A stretch of 64,000 nucleotides of DNA from Rhodobacteraceae bacterium EL129 (lineage in GTDB: Bacteria; Pseudomonadota; Alphaproteobacteria; Rhodobacterales; Rhodobacteraceae): assembly GCA_900313005.1 (NCBI GenBank), contig ONZJ01000002.1:2310996-2374995 (forward strand), read 5' to 3'. A model generated the notes under the pieces. The model saw nothing but the letters and a program-made list of their open reading frames with translations, had not been told where the DNA came from and did no database searches. The position numbers and the translations under genes are program-made. Positions 44,702-55,169 of this stretch are shown piece by piece; position 1 is the stretch's first letter; every line of letters starts with the position of its first letter.

Positions 44702-46366
44702 ATGGCCCAGTCCCCCGACACGATCATCCTCAATGGCAAGCTGATCACCTTTGATCCCACTCAACCCCGCGCTGAAGCTTTGGCGATATCTGGTGGCGTG
44801 ATCACGGGCGTGGGCTCAACAGCAGAGATCCGCGAATTGGCAGGGCCTGCAACGCGTGTGATCGACGCTCAAGGCAGCACTGTCTTGCCGGGATTTATCG
44901 ATAGCCATGTGCATCTCTTTGGCGGCTCGGTCGAGATGGGATACCTCGATCTTTATGGCGTTCAGGGCGAGGCACAGCTGGCCGAGGCAGTGGGCAAATA
45001 TGCCGCCGATAACCCGGATGAGCCGCTGCTCTTTGCCGTGCAAGCCGACTATTCGATGATGGGCCCCGGCGTGCAAACCACCCGACACCATCTGGACGCA
45101 GTCATGCCCGACCGGCCCTTTGCCGTCTTCTCGCCCTGCCACCACACCATCTGGGCCAACACCAAAGCGTTGGAACTGGGCGGCGTGCTGCATGGCGGCG
45201 AAGTGGATGCAGGCGCGCAGATCGTCATGGGTGACGACGGGCTGGCCATGGGTGAATTGCAGGAACCCTCGGCCTATGCGCCCGTGTTGGCCCACACCCG
45301 CCATTCAGGCCGCGACATGGCCGGGTTGGTGACGGGTGCCAATCCGGCGCCCACGCCGTCGGCCGAGGACCGCGCCAAGGACAAGGATGCGATTGAGGCG
45401 GGGATGAAGCATTGCGCCAGCCATGGCATCACCGGCCTGCATCTGATGGACGGTAATATCTACCAAGGTGAATTGCTGAGCGAGATGGCCGCCGACGGCC
45501 GCTCGGCCTGCCGCACCCAAGTGCCGTTTCACTACAAGAGCTTTGACCCGCTGGACCGCTTTGACGAAGCCGCCGAGATGCAACGCATGTTCAACTCGGA
45601 TATGGTCTGGTCGGGCATTTGCAAAATGTTCATGGACGGTGTGGTCGAAAGCCGCACGGCCCTGATGCTGCAACCCTACCCCGGCACTGATCACATTGGC
45701 GACGCGGTGTTTGAGGCGGATCACTTTGCCGAGGCCTGCGTGCGCGGCGATGCCATGGGTCTGCAGATTGCCACCCATGCGATTGGTGATGCGGCGATCC
45801 GGATCACTCTGGACGGGTACGAAGCTGCGCAAAAGGCCAATGGCAAACGCGACGCCCGCCACCGGGTTGAACATATCGAAGTGTTGCACGCGGATGATCT
45901 GCCCCGCTTTGCCGAATTGGGTGTGGTGGCTTCGATCCAACCGGGGCATGCTCCCTTTGGCGGTTACTTCAATCCCGAAGGCATGAATCTTGTGATGCAT
46001 GATTTCCAAATCCCGCTGGCCTTTGCCTGGCAGGACATCCGCACTTCAGGTGCGCGGGTGGTGTTTTCCACGGACTGGCCTGTCATCCCTGTCGATGTCA
46101 TGCCGACCATCAAGGGCGCCGTGGCTCCGACCAAGCTGGAGGGGTTCCGCGATCAGACCCAAAGCCTGATGGACACACTGGAAAGCTATACTGCGGGGAA
46201 CTCCTGGGTTGAATTCAATGAGGCGACCAAGGGCCAGCTCAAGGCCGGCATGATGGCTGATGTGGTTGTCATGTCCCATGATCTTGAGGCCGTGGACCTG
46301 GACCAGATCGGAACCACACGTGCGGCCATCACACTCTGCGGCGGCCGCATGACCTGGGAGGCATAG
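44702..46366 (+). CDS. YtcJ-type metal-dependent amidohydrolase
   Basis: A 554-residue amidohydrolase of the YtcJ/exoenzyme-regulatory type. Metal ligands are in GFIDSHVHLFGG, THAIGDAAI and HRVEHIEVL, and the final Asp is in FSTDWPV. It hydrolyses an amide or related bond of an unidentified small molecule; placement behind potABCD suggests it processes what the importer brings in. It is convergent with the DAO oxidase gene, whose end is 18 bases away. Confidence 0.86.
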   Translation: MAQSPDTIILNGKLITFDPTQPRAEALAISGGVITGVGSTAEIRELAGPATRVIDAQGSTVLPGFIDSHVHLFGGSVEMGYLDLYGVQGEAQLAEAVGKYAADNPDEPLLFAVQADYSMMGPGVQTTRHHLDAVMPDRPFAVFSPCHHTIWANTKALELGGVLHGGEVDAGAQIVMGDDGLAMGELQEPSAYAPVLAHTRHSGRDMAGLVTGANPAPTPSAEDRAKDKDAIEAGMKHCASHGITGLHLMDGNIYQGELLSEMAADGRSACRTQVPFHYKSFDPLDRFDEAAEMQRMFNSDMVWSGICKMFMDGVVESRTALMLQPYPGTDHIGDAVFEADHFAEACVRGDAMGLQIATHAIGDAAIRITLDGYEAAQKANGKRDARHRVEHIEVLHADDLPRFAELGVVASIQPGHAPFGGYFNPEGMNLVMHDFQIPLAFAWQDIRTSGARVVFSTDWPVIPVDVMPTIKGAVAPTKLEGFRDQTQSLMDTLESYTAGNSWVEFNEATKGQLKAGMMADVVVMSHDLEAVDLDQIGTTRAAITLCGGRMTWEA

Positions 46367-46384
46367 GGGCAAACCGCGCAGGTC

Positions 46385-47479
46385 TCAGCGCAGACGCTCC
46401 ACGCCCAGCGCCGCCACAACATCGGCCTGCAACTCGGACGCCTGCCCCAACACCAGATCCGCAGCCAGCCGAGACAACGCAGGAGAGGTTTGCACACCGT
46501 ACCCGCCCTGCCCGGCCAGCCAGAAGAAACCTTCGGCCTCTGGGTCAAATCCGCAAACCGGCGTACCGTCCGGCACAAAGCTGCGCAACCCCGCCCAGCT
46601 GTGTGTGGGGCGCACCAGCGGTATATCCACCATGGTTGAAAACCGGTCCAGCCCTTCGGCCAGCACCATATCGTCCGGCCAGGCATCCTGAGGGGGCACG
46701 GGATCGGCATCCGCCGGCGAAATCAGCAGGCGATTGCCGTCAGGTTTGGCGTACCAGTCCTCGGCAATGTCGCCAAACAGCGGCCAGCCAGTCATATCGA
46801 GGCCTTCGGGCACCGGCATCATCACCGCCGAGCGACGTTTGGGTTGCAGGCCGATGGTATCGACCCCCGCCAATCCGGCAATTACATCCGCCCAGGCCCC
46901 CGCTGCGTTGATCACGACTGGAGCTTCATAATCTCCCTCCAGTGTGCGCACGGTCCATGTAGACGCCTGCTGTGTGATCGCTGTCACCGGAGCGGACATG
47001 ACAATCTGCGCCCCGTCGTCGCGGGCCAGACGCGCGCAGCCCTGCAACAACAGATCCACGTCGATATCCTGTGCATCGGGTTCATAAACACCGCCCACGA
47101 TCAGATCACCCCGGACAAGCGGCACAATCTTTTGGACCTCCGGGGTTGTTAGGTTTTCGATCCCGTCCGAGCCCTGCAAGAAGTCGGTCAGGTGATCCTC
47201 ATCGCCCTCTTTGATCAACAGCAACATGCCACGTGGAGACAAGACAGATTGTCCCAGCAGAGCCCCTTCCAAAGGCGCTTTGGAGGCGGCGTTCAATGCC
47301 CGGATCGGAGTATTGCCGTAATTCAGAATATAGGTCGCAGCCGAACGACCCGTGGAGTGATAGGCCAGATGCGGCTCGCCTTCGAGCACGATTACACGCG
47401 CCTCGGGGGCCAGTCGTGCGGCGGCACTGATCCCGGCAATGCCACCCCCAATAATGATGATATCGGTGGTCTTCGTCAT
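46385..47479 (-). CDS. FAD-dependent DAO-family oxidoreductase
   Basis: A 364-residue flavoprotein of the D-amino-acid/glycine-oxidase family with the FAD motif IIIIGGGIAGISAAARLAPEA and a C-terminal GQGGYGVQTSPAL. It oxidises an amine or amino acid to an imine. The ATG overlaps the stop of the second deacetylase-like gene as ATGA, so the pair is one operon: a deacetylase could release an amine which this enzyme oxidises. The substrate is not known. Confidence 0.86.
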   Translation of the reverse strand: MTKTTDIIIIGGGIAGISAAARLAPEARVIVLEGEPHLAYHSTGRSAATYILNYGNTPIRALNAASKAPLEGALLGQSVLSPRGMLLLIKEGDEDHLTDFLQGSDGIENLTTPEVQKIVPLVRGDLIVGGVYEPDAQDIDVDLLLQGCARLARDDGAQIVMSAPVTAITQQASTWTVRTLEGDYEAPVVINAAGAWADVIAGLAGVDTIGLQPKRRSAVMMPVPEGLDMTGWPLFGDIAEDWYAKPDGNRLLISPADADPVPPQDAWPDDMVLAEGLDRFSTMVDIPLVRPTHSWAGLRSFVPDGTPVCGFDPEAEGFFWLAGQGGYGVQTSPALSRLAADLVLGQASELQADVVAALGVERLR

Positions 47480-48498
47480 TGGCTTTGCACTCCTTCTAGA
47501 ACGGCGGTCAGATTTCCCGATAGCGCATCGCTCAGATAGCCGCCTTCCTGAACCAGCAGCATTGGCAAGCCCGCCCCTGCGATGGCGGCCCCGATCCGCG
47601 CGAAGCCATCGGTTGTGATGGCCAGCGCCTGAAACGGATCATCAATAGATGCATCCAGCCCCAGCGCCACAACCAGCACGTCAGCGCCATGATCTAAAAT
47701 GCGGCTTAGTGCAATCTCAAGGCTGGCCAAATAAGCATCATCACCGGTGCCGAAGGAAAGCGGCAGGTTGAGATTGTATCCCAGACCCTGCCCCGCGCCA
47801 CGCTCCTGCGCGTGTCCCCAGAAAAACGGATAAAATCCGGCGGGGTCTGCGTGCAGGGACACTGTCAGGACATCCGACCGGTCATAGAACATCCCCTGCG
47901 TGCCGTTTCCGTGGTGCACGTCCACATCCAGAATGGCCGGGCGCAGACCTGCGGCCCGCAAATGTTCCGCAGCGATGCCCGCGTTGTTCAGAAAGCAAAA
48001 CCCCCCGGCCATATCCTGATAGGCGTGATGTCCGGGCGGGCGCGATAGAACATAAGCGCTGCGACCACCCGAGATCAGGTTGTCGGCACCGGCAATCGCA
48101 CATTGCGCCGACCAATAGGCGGCCTCCCACGTGTTTGGACCAATCGGACAGGCCGCATCCGCCATGTGATACCCCGCCTGCCCCACGGGCGAGGTCGGAT
48201 AGCTGTCGGTTCGCGTACGCGGATGAACGTTGGGGATCACCTCGTCAGCGGCCCCGTCAATATCGCTCCAGCGGGCGTGGATGGTCCGCAGGAAGGTCAG
48301 ATACTCGGTGGAATGCACTGCGGCGATGGGGGCAATGCCCGCGTCTTCCGGTTCCTCAAAGATACAGCCTGCAGCCAAGGCCCCCGCCCTCAGGCAGTCA
48401 ATCCGTTCGGGGCTTTCTCGGCTCGGGCGCATCACGCCCAGATTCAACGCATATTGCGGAGCATGCGCGCGTTGGCGGTCGTCGTAAAAAGCTCTCAT
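47476..48498 (-). CDS. Acetylpolyamine amidohydrolase-like protein 2
   Basis: A 340-residue protein, the size of the characterised acetylpolyamine amidohydrolase. Motifs are SRPPGHHAY, DVDVHHGNGTQ, GLDASIDDPF and QEGGYLSD. It should deacetylate N-acetylated polyamines in the cytoplasm. The ATG at 48498 gives MRAFYDDRQ, a typical start; the longer frame adds no family sequence. It is coupled with the DAO oxidase downstream. Confidence 0.88.
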   Translation of the reverse strand: MRAFYDDRQRAHAPQYALNLGVMRPSRESPERIDCLRAGALAAGCIFEEPEDAGIAPIAAVHSTEYLTFLRTIHARWSDIDGAADEVIPNVHPRTRTDSYPTSPVGQAGYHMADAACPIGPNTWEAAYWSAQCAIAGADNLISGGRSAYVLSRPPGHHAYQDMAGGFCFLNNAGIAAEHLRAAGLRPAILDVDVHHGNGTQGMFYDRSDVLTVSLHADPAGFYPFFWGHAQERGAGQGLGYNLNLPLSFGTGDDAYLASLEIALSRILDHGADVLVVALGLDASIDDPFQALAITTDGFARIGAAIAGAGLPMLLVQEGGYLSDALSGNLTAVLEGVQSQ

Positions 48499-48577
48499 TC
48501 GGGGTGTTCCGGTTCTTTCTAAGTCCGTCCGAGAGTTTGGGTCCTGCAACTGTCAAAGGCAAGGGCGCTCAAACGTA

Positions 48578-48605
48578 AATGGGCAGGCCAGAGGGCCTGC
48601 CCATT
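48578..48605 (-). terminator. Terminator of the SPOR-protein gene
   Basis: A perfect 12-base-pair stem, AATGGGCAGGCC (48578-48589) with GGCCTGCCCATT (48594-48605), and a four-base loop, 18 bases after the stop on the minus strand. The U-run is weak (UUACGUUUG). Confidence 0.75.
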
Positions 48606-48622
48606 CGTATTATTGGATGGGT

Positions 48623-50161
48623 TCATTTGCGCAGATATGCGCCGCTGAATCCCATGCCACGGACCTTTTGAAAGGCCGCGTTCAACTGCCTTTGGGTCTT
48701 GAACGGTCCGGTGACCACAACCCCTTGGAGGCCACCGTTCTTCTTGCGCTTGCCCAATTTGGTCGGCAGACCTGCATTGGCCAGACGCTGCGCCTGCCGC
48801 TGTGCTGTGGCCATATCGGCGAAAACACCCGCCTGTACATAGCGGTGGCTTGCGGCGCGGGCCTTGGTCGTCTTCGAGGGTTTCGCCTTGGTCTTCACGC
48901 TGCTTGAGCGGGTCGAAACCGTTGCCCGTAAAGTGGTGGCTTGTTTGGCGGGCTTGCTCTCCATCCTCTCGCGATTCTGGAGCGCGCTTTTCTTCGGGGC
49001 CTTCGTCTGGGCCGAAGCAGATACACCGGCAATCATTTGTTGGTCGTAGCTGGTGTTGGGATAATACAGTCCTGGATACATATCGCTGACATCAGATCCC
49101 GTTGCCGCGTCGATCAAGCGGCGGGGCACTGTTTTGGTCCAGCGCAGATCCATCTTGGCCTTACCGGCAAAGGTCTGATGCGCCCGTTTCGGATTCAACC
49201 GATCGTCTTCCCATACCGGCTTGTAGCCTTTCGGAACATACACACCTTTGGTGCTGACCACTTGCTGTTGATACACATGCTTGGGCACAATCCGGGTGTC
49301 GGGTGTGATCTTGATGACTTTGGTGGGTGCGCGTTTTAGCGGGGCCGGTTGCGTGTTACTCGCGACTTTGATCACAGTTGTGGACGAGGCCGTACGAAGG
49401 CTCGTTGCCGGTGCCATCTTGACAACGGAACGTCCATTGCTGCCGTTGACAACACGGACCGTCCACCCGTCCTGAGGGCCACATCTGACCGCCAACCCGT
49501 TTGCCGTGGTCAGGTATTGGCCAGAAACCGCACTTGCATCACGACATGCACTTTGGCGCGGGGCCATGGTCTTGTCTGCGGGGGCAGGTTTAGACGTGGC
49601 AATGGTCACCGTCTTTGGCATCTTCTTGACTGCAGTCTGCGTCACCGGCGTGACAGTAACGACCTTAGGCTGAGATTGCGCAACAACGACTTTGCGCGTT
49701 GGCACCTGCACCGCAGCAGGTTGCACGGGTTTGGTCTGCGCGGTGGTGGCAGATGCCGCCTTCTTGGCTGGCTTGGCCATTTTCACAGGTTCTGCCGCCG
49801 CCGGTTTCGCGGCGGGTTTTGCAGCAGCTGTCTGTGTCGCAGGTTCGTCCAAGGTGATCTGAACAGGTTCACTTGCTTGCTTTGGTGCTGCCGCGACAGT
49901 TGTGGTTGCCCCGGAAAGGCTGGGTTGGAATCCGCAGATGACCTTGCGATTGCGGCTGACACGCGGCACCCACGATACGTTCCCGTCAATTCCGGCCCGG
50001 ACAAACACGCATCCCTTGCTGTCGACGTACTGTCGGCCGGTGTAGGAGGCAGGTGGAAATTCAGCCGGGGCCTGCACGCTCGAAATAGACTGAGCCTGCG
50101 CAATGCCGGGGCCAAAAGATACGGCAACCGCAGCGGCTGCAAGAACGTTAATCAGCTTCAC
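48623..50161 (-). CDS. Secreted SPOR-domain protein
   Basis: A 512-residue exported protein. The start is GTG at 50161 with GGGGAAAA upstream, giving [11 protein letters not shown] and a Sec signal ending near IAQAQ. A long Ala/Lys/Pro/Thr-rich linker fills the middle (about residues 90-230). The last 70 residues, from [17 protein letters not shown], form a SPOR domain, which binds denuded peptidoglycan glycans and often marks septal proteins. The central part has no recognised domain. Likely periplasmic, envelope-associated. Confidence 0.85.
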   Translation of the reverse strand: MKLINVLAAAAVAVSFGPGIAQAQSISSVQAPAEFPPASYTGRQYVDSKGCVFVRAGIDGNVSWVPRVSRNRKVICGFQPSLSGATTTVAAAPKQASEPVQITLDEPATQTAAAKPAAKPAAAEPVKMAKPAKKAASATTAQTKPVQPAAVQVPTRKVVVAQSQPKVVTVTPVTQTAVKKMPKTVTIATSKPAPADKTMAPRQSACRDASAVSGQYLTTANGLAVRCGPQDGWTVRVVNGSNGRSVVKMAPATSLRTASSTTVIKVASNTQPAPLKRAPTKVIKITPDTRIVPKHVYQQQVVSTKGVYVPKGYKPVWEDDRLNPKRAHQTFAGKAKMDLRWTKTVPRRLIDAATGSDVSDMYPGLYYPNTSYDQQMIAGVSASAQTKAPKKSALQNRERMESKPAKQATTLRATVSTRSSSVKTKAKPSKTTKARAASHRYVQAGVFADMATAQRQAQRLANAGLPTKLGKRKKNGGLQGVVVTGPFKTQRQLNAAFQKVRGMGFSGAYLRK

Positions 50162-50272
50162 TATTTTTCCCCACAAGTGTGCGAAAAAAGAGTGCCTTAT
50201 TTCCCAATCTGAGTAAACAGTTTATCGCAGATTCAAGAACGGATTATCCTCAAAATGGCGACAATTTTTGGC

Positions 50273-50905
50273 TTATTTAGTGCCAAACATCCGATCACCC
50301 GCATCACCTAGCCCTGGAAGGATGTAACCGATGTCGTTCAGGCGGTCATCCAGAGCGGCAGTTACGATCGGCACATCGGGGTGATTTTTCTTCATCGTTT
50401 CAACCCCTTCAGGCGCCGCCAGAAGGCACAGAAAACGGATGTCTGTGGCCCCCGCCTGCTTAATCAGATCTATCGCTGCCGAAGATGAGTTGCCGGTGGC
50501 CAACATCGGATCGACCACAATCGCCAGACGCTCGTGCAGCTGGTCTGGAACTTTGAAATAATACTGAACCGGTTGCAAAGTCTCCTCATCCCGGTACAAA
50601 CCGACGAAGCCAACGCGCGCCGAGGGAATCAGTTCCAACATGCCGTCCAGCAATCCGTTGCCAGCGCGCAGGATCGAAATGAGGGCCAGTTTACGCCCAT
50701 CAAGGACAGGCGCATCCATTTCGACCAACGGCGTCTTAATCCGTTTTGTGGACATGGGCAGGTTGCGCGTCACCTCATAGGCCAACAGCTGGCTGATTTC
50801 ACGCAGCAGCTGGCGAAACACAGCCGTGGACGTACCCTTTTCGCGCATTAGGGTCAGTTTATGCTGAACCAGTGGGTGCTTCACGATAGTAAGATGGTCG
50901 GTCAT
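50273..50905 (-). CDS. upp: Uracil phosphoribosyltransferase
   Basis: A 210-residue enzyme making UMP from uracil and PRPP. The PRPP motif is [16 protein letters not shown], and the C-terminal [11 protein letters not shown] is typical. The ATG at 50905 has AAGGAG five bases upstream; the GTG two codons earlier is too close to it. It is downstream of cdd and deoA on the same strand, forming a pyrimidine-salvage set. Confidence 0.95.
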   Translation of the reverse strand: MTDHLTIVKHPLVQHKLTLMREKGTSTAVFRQLLREISQLLAYEVTRNLPMSTKRIKTPLVEMDAPVLDGRKLALISILRAGNGLLDGMLELIPSARVGFVGLYRDEETLQPVQYYFKVPDQLHERLAIVVDPMLATGNSSSAAIDLIKQAGATDIRFLCLLAAPEGVETMKKNHPDVPIVTAALDDRLNDIGYILPGLGDAGDRMFGTK

Positions 50906-51025
50906 GTCCACTCCTTGCGCTTGGTGTTGCCCTCTGTCTTCTCAGAAAGCGGGCCGAAGGGCAATGTGTTCCCGGCATCCGCGCTCTTGTGCTGAGAAAC
51001 CTTGCAGCAGCCCGGCCCGCGGAAC

Positions 51026-52330
51026 CTATCCCACCTGCTCATAAATCAATGGTCTGTCCTCGAGTGGAAGATCCGCTAGTTTAACAGCCCGTCGCAACGC
51101 CGCGTCAGCCGCCTGTGCGTGATCGACACGCGCCGCATGTACTCGCATCAGTGGAGCACCCGCCTCTACCCATGTGCCCAGGGGCACCACGTCGCTCAAC
51201 CCCACAGCGGGATCCACCCGGTCCGTTTCCACCTGACGCCCGCCGCCCAAGCCTATGACCGCAAGCCCCATCGCCTCGCCGTCCATCTCGCTAACAAATC
51301 CCGCGTGCGGCGCTGTCACTTCGCGGATCACCGTGGCTTCGGGCAAGAACCGCGCCCAGCGATCCGTAAACTTCACCGGCCCGCCCAAGGCAGCGATCAT
51401 CCGGCCAAACTGCTCGGCAGCTCGACCCGAAGTGATGGCCTCAATCACGCGCGCCGCCCCCGCTGCCACATCATCTGCAAGACCGGCGTTCACGAGAGCC
51501 AAGCCACCCAGCGCGGCGCTCAGATCCCCCAGACGGCCTGTGACCTTACCCGTCAGAACCTGCATCGCGGCATCCACCTCAAGTGCATTGCCCACCGCAG
51601 GGGCAAGCGGCTGATTCATGTCTGAAATGACAGCTGCACATGTGCAGCCTGCCGCATTTGAGGTGTCCACAAGGGCCCGCGCCAGCCGTCGCGCCTGATC
51701 TGGCGTCTTCATGAAGGCTCCGCTGCCCGTTTTGACGTCCAGCACCAAGCCCTCAAGCCCTGCAGCCAGTTTCTTGGACAGGATTGAGGCCGTGATCAGA
51801 TCGAGGCTTTCCACCGTGCCTGTCACATCACGTACCGCATAAAGCCGCTTGTCCGCAGGGGCAATTTGCCCCGTGGCGCTGACAATGGCACATCCCGCTT
51901 GCGCCATCACATCGCGCAGGCGCGGCAGATCCACTTCGGTGCGCACACCGGGGATCGCCTCCAGCTTGTCCAGCGTGCCACCCGTATGGCCCAATCCACG
52001 CCCCGAAATCATCGGGACATACGCCCCGCAAGCGGCCAAAGCCGGGGCCAGGATCAGGCTCACGCAATCGCCCACACCGCCCGTGGAATGTTTGTCGATC
52101 ACGGGTCCGGGCAAGTCCCAGGCTAGACACTCCCCGCTGTCGCGCATCGCCAGCGTCAAAGCCACACGGCCATCTGGCGGCAACCCGTTGAGCAACACCG
52201 CCATGGCAAACGCCCCGGCTTGCGCATCGCTGACATGCCCATCTGCAAGCCGCGCTGCAAACCAATGAAGGGCCTCGGGCGTCACCGGCTGACGATCGCG
52301 CAAGGCGGCTATGATACTGCGGGCATCCAT
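51026..52330 (-). CDS. deoA: Thymidine phosphorylase
   Basis: A 434-residue nucleoside phosphorylase close to the usual length of 440. The phosphate/nucleoside-binding signature is visible in KHSTGGVGDCVSL and SGRGLGHTGGTLDKLE. It cleaves thymidine or deoxyuridine to base and deoxyribose 1-phosphate. The ATG at 52330 is four bases after the cdd stop, indicating coupling. Frames further upstream overlap cdd. Confidence 0.93.
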   Translation of the reverse strand: MDARSIIAALRDRQPVTPEALHWFAARLADGHVSDAQAGAFAMAVLLNGLPPDGRVALTLAMRDSGECLAWDLPGPVIDKHSTGGVGDCVSLILAPALAACGAYVPMISGRGLGHTGGTLDKLEAIPGVRTEVDLPRLRDVMAQAGCAIVSATGQIAPADKRLYAVRDVTGTVESLDLITASILSKKLAAGLEGLVLDVKTGSGAFMKTPDQARRLARALVDTSNAAGCTCAAVISDMNQPLAPAVGNALEVDAAMQVLTGKVTGRLGDLSAALGGLALVNAGLADDVAAGAARVIEAITSGRAAEQFGRMIAALGGPVKFTDRWARFLPEATVIREVTAPHAGFVSEMDGEAMGLAVIGLGGGRQVETDRVDPAVGLSDVVPLGTWVEAGAPLMRVHAARVDHAQAADAALRRAVKLADLPLEDRPLIYEQVG

Positions 52331-52334
52331 AGGC

Positions 52335-52733
52335 CTAGCTGCGATCCATATGCGTGGCAGCAAAGGCGCCGGGCAACAGATCATCCAGGGTCATGCGCCG
52401 CGTCTCACCTGAAAGGGTTGCCATCGTGACGAGCACATTACCGGCCCCAAACTCGGCGAGCTTTTGGCGGCACCCGCCACATGGCGGAACAGGGGTGGGG
52501 CTGTCGGCGATGATCGCAACCTCAACGATTTCGGTCTCACCTGCCGCCACCATGGCAGCGACAGCGCCCGCTTCGGCGCAGGTGCCTTGCGGATAAGCCA
52601 CATTCTCGACGTTGCACCCGGAATAGATTTCTCCTGACGCGCTGCGCACCGCGGCCCCAACCTTGAATCCGGAATAGGGAGCGTGGGCATTTTCGCGCAC
52701 CTCTCGGGCAGATGTCAGTAAATCCGGCGTCAT
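52335..52733 (-). CDS. cdd: Cytidine deaminase
   Basis: A 132-residue homotetramer-type deaminase. The zinc and catalytic residues are in GTCAEAGAV (Cys, Glu) and VPPCGGCRQKL (two Cys). It converts cytidine or deoxycytidine to uridine or deoxyuridine. AAGGATGATG stands before the ATG. It is the first gene of the cdd-deoA-upp set. Confidence 0.93.
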   Translation of the reverse strand: MTPDLLTSAREVRENAHAPYSGFKVGAAVRSASGEIYSGCNVENVAYPQGTCAEAGAVAAMVAAGETEIVEVAIIADSPTPVPPCGGCRQKLAEFGAGNVLVTMATLSGETRRMTLDDLLPGAFAATHMDRS

Positions 52734-52849
52734 GCGGCATCATCCTTCGGTCGGTCTCTTTCGGTTAAAAGATTGCGCCGCCCCCCACCGATATGCAAGC
52801 CTGAGTGAAAGCGCCGGTGTGACTGCCATACTCAACGGCACGCGTAATG

Positions 52850-52867
52850 TAGTTTAACATTAAACTA
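52850..52867. promoter_or_regulatory. 18-base palindrome upstream of maeB
   Basis: TAGTTTAA-CA-TTAAACTA is a perfect 8+8 inverted repeat ending 19 bases before the maeB ATG. It is AT-only in a GC-rich background and overlaps where the ribosome-binding leader begins, so a repressor-type operator is likely. The regulator is not identified. Confidence 0.65.
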
Positions 52868-52886
52868 ATCGAGGATTAAGGACGCC

Positions 52887-55166
52887 ATGACAGACAATTC
52901 AAACGACTCCCTGCGACAGGCGGCCCTGCAATACCATGAATTTCCGAAGCCCGGTAAACTGGAGGTGCGCGCCACAAAACCGCTGGCCAATGGCCGTGAT
53001 CTGGCACGGGCCTATTCCCCCGGCGTGGCCGAAGCCTGCCTTGAAATAAAAGAAAATCCGGCAGATGCCAGCCGCTACACCGCGCGCGGTAATCTGGTGG
53101 CAGTAGTGTCAAACGGCACGGCTGTTCTGGGGCTGGGTAACATCGGTGCATTGGCTTCAAAACCTGTGATGGAGGGCAAGGCGGTTCTGTTCAAGAAGTT
53201 CGCCGAGATTGACTGTTTTGACATCGAAGTAGACGAAAAGGACCCCGAGAAACTGGCAGACATCGTCTGTGCGCTGGAGCCCACCTTTGGCGCGATCAAC
53301 CTGGAAGACATCAAAGCGCCTGACTGTTTCATTGTCGAAAAGATCTGCCGCGAACGGATGGGCATCCCCGTCTTTCACGACGATCAGCACGGCACGGCCA
53401 TCGTTGTGGGGGCGGCTGCCACCAATGCGCTGCATGTGGCAGGCAAGAAGTTTGAAGAAATCAAAATCGCCTCGACAGGTGGCGGGGCGGCAGGGATTGC
53501 CTGCCTCAATCTGCTAGTAAAACTTGGCGTCAAGCGTGAAAACATCTGGCTGTGTGACATTCACGGCGTTGTCTATGAAGGCCGGACCAAAGATATGAAT
53601 CCGCAAAAGGCCGCCTTTGCTCAGAAGACTGACAAACGCACTTTGGACGAGGTGATTGAGGGCGCGGATCTTTTCCTGGGCCTGTCTGGCCCTGGTGTTC
53701 TTAAGCCCGAACAGGTAGCCAAAATGGCCGATGCGCCGATTGTCTTCGCACTGGCCAACCCAACGCCTGAGATCATGCCGGATCTGGCCCGCGAAGTGGC
53801 CCCAAAGGCAATCATCGCCACAGGCCGCTCGGATTTCCCCAATCAGGTCAACAACGTGCTGTGTTTCCCCTTCATCTTCCGCGGCGCGTTGGATGTTGGA
53901 GCGACCGAGATCAACGACCAGATGCAAATCGCCTGTGTCGAAGGCATTGCCGAACTGGCACGCGCCACCACGTCCGCCGAAGCGGCTGCCGCCTATCAGG
54001 GTGAACAACTGACCTTTGGGCCAGATTATCTGATCCCTAAACCCTTTGATCCACGCTTATCCAGTATTGTCTCCTCAGCCGTGGCGCAGGCCGCTATGGA
54101 CACCGGCGTCGCCACACGGCCCATCAAGGATATGGAGGCCTACCGCGCCAAGTTGGACGCGGCGGTGTATAAATCGGCCTTGCTGATGCGCCCGGTGTTT
54201 GAGGCCGCCTCGCAAGCGCCGCGCAAAATCGTCTTTGCCGAGGGTGAAGATGAACGTGTCTTGCGCGCGGCGCAGGCCATTCTGGAGGAAACCAACGAAC
54301 AGCCCATTCTGATTGGCCGTCCCAAGGTGATCAAAGTCCGTTGCGAACGTCTGGGCCTCGAAATTCGCCCTGACAAGGATTTCATGCTGGTCAACCCCGA
54401 GAACGACAAACGCTACCGCGATTATTGGGGCAGCTATCACGAGATCATGCAACGCAAAGGTGTCACCCCCGATTTGGCCAAGGCCATCATGCGCACCAAT
54501 TCCACTGCGATTGCGGCGGTGATGGTGCATCGGGGCGAGGCAGATTCGATGATCTGTGGCGCCTTTGGCGAATACCGCTGGCATCTGGAGTATGTCACAC
54601 AGGTGCTGGGCTCCGAGAGCCTGCGTCCTCATGGGGCCCTGTCGCTGATCATCCTTGAGGACGCGCCGCTGTTTATCGCCGACACCCATGTGCGGGTCTT
54701 CCCAAGCCCTGAAAATCTGGCTGAAACCGCCATCGGGGCCGCGCGCCATGTGCGCCGCTTCGGGTTAGAGCCGAAGATCGCCTTCTGCTCGCAATCTCAG
54801 TTCGGAAATCAGGGTGAAGACTCCGGCAAACGCCAACGCGCCGCCATTCGGTTGCTGGATCAGGCTCCACGTGATTTCAGCTATGAGGGCGAAATGAACG
54901 TGGATGCCGCTCTTGATCCCGAATTGCGTGAACGCCTGCTGCCCGGCAACCGGATGCAGGGAGCTGCGAATGTGCTGATCTTCTCAAACGCCGATGCCGC
55001 CTCGGGTGTGCGCAATATTCTCAAGATGAAAGCCGGTGGGCTGGAAGTGGGGCCCATTCTGATGGGCATGGGCAACCGTGCGCATATCGTGACGCCGGGT
55101 GTCACCGCGCGCGGATTGCTGAACATGGCGGCGATTGCCGGAACACCTGTCGCGCACTACGGCTAA
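52887..55166 (+). CDS. maeB: NADP-dependent malic enzyme with phosphotransacetylase-like domain
   Basis: A 759-residue protein. Residues up to about 430 form the malic enzyme (malate to pyruvate, CO2 and NADPH), with [12 protein letters not shown] and the NADP motif [12 protein letters not shown]. The rest, from about [17 protein letters not shown], is a phosphotransacetylase-like domain that is usually regulatory. AAGGA precedes the ATG. It feeds pyruvate and NADPH when growing on C4 acids or acetyl-CoA sources. A palindromic operator lies just upstream. It is convergent with a small secreted protein gene, three bases away. Confidence 0.95.
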   Translation: MTDNSNDSLRQAALQYHEFPKPGKLEVRATKPLANGRDLARAYSPGVAEACLEIKENPADASRYTARGNLVAVVSNGTAVLGLGNIGALASKPVMEGKAVLFKKFAEIDCFDIEVDEKDPEKLADIVCALEPTFGAINLEDIKAPDCFIVEKICRERMGIPVFHDDQHGTAIVVGAAATNALHVAGKKFEEIKIASTGGGAAGIACLNLLVKLGVKRENIWLCDIHGVVYEGRTKDMNPQKAAFAQKTDKRTLDEVIEGADLFLGLSGPGVLKPEQVAKMADAPIVFALANPTPEIMPDLAREVAPKAIIATGRSDFPNQVNNVLCFPFIFRGALDVGATEINDQMQIACVEGIAELARATTSAEAAAAYQGEQLTFGPDYLIPKPFDPRLSSIVSSAVAQAAMDTGVATRPIKDMEAYRAKLDAAVYKSALLMRPVFEAASQAPRKIVFAEGEDERVLRAAQAILEETNEQPILIGRPKVIKVRCERLGLEIRPDKDFMLVNPENDKRYRDYWGSYHEIMQRKGVTPDLAKAIMRTNSTAIAAVMVHRGEADSMICGAFGEYRWHLEYVTQVLGSESLRPHGALSLIILEDAPLFIADTHVRVFPSPENLAETAIGAARHVRRFGLEPKIAFCSQSQFGNQGEDSGKRQRAAIRLLDQAPRDFSYEGEMNVDAALDPELRERLLPGNRMQGAANVLIFSNADAASGVRNILKMKAGGLEVGPILMGMGNRAHIVTPGVTARGLLNMAAIAGTPVAHYG

Positions 55167-55169
55167 GGC

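Noticed and set aside
45305..46009. A 234-residue minus-strand frame.
   Set aside because: Shadow of the amidohydrolase whose metal motifs are intact.
49349..50212. A 287-residue plus-strand frame rich in Arg, Cys and Gly.
   Set aside because: Antisense to the SPOR-protein gene; the composition reflects its repetitive linker.
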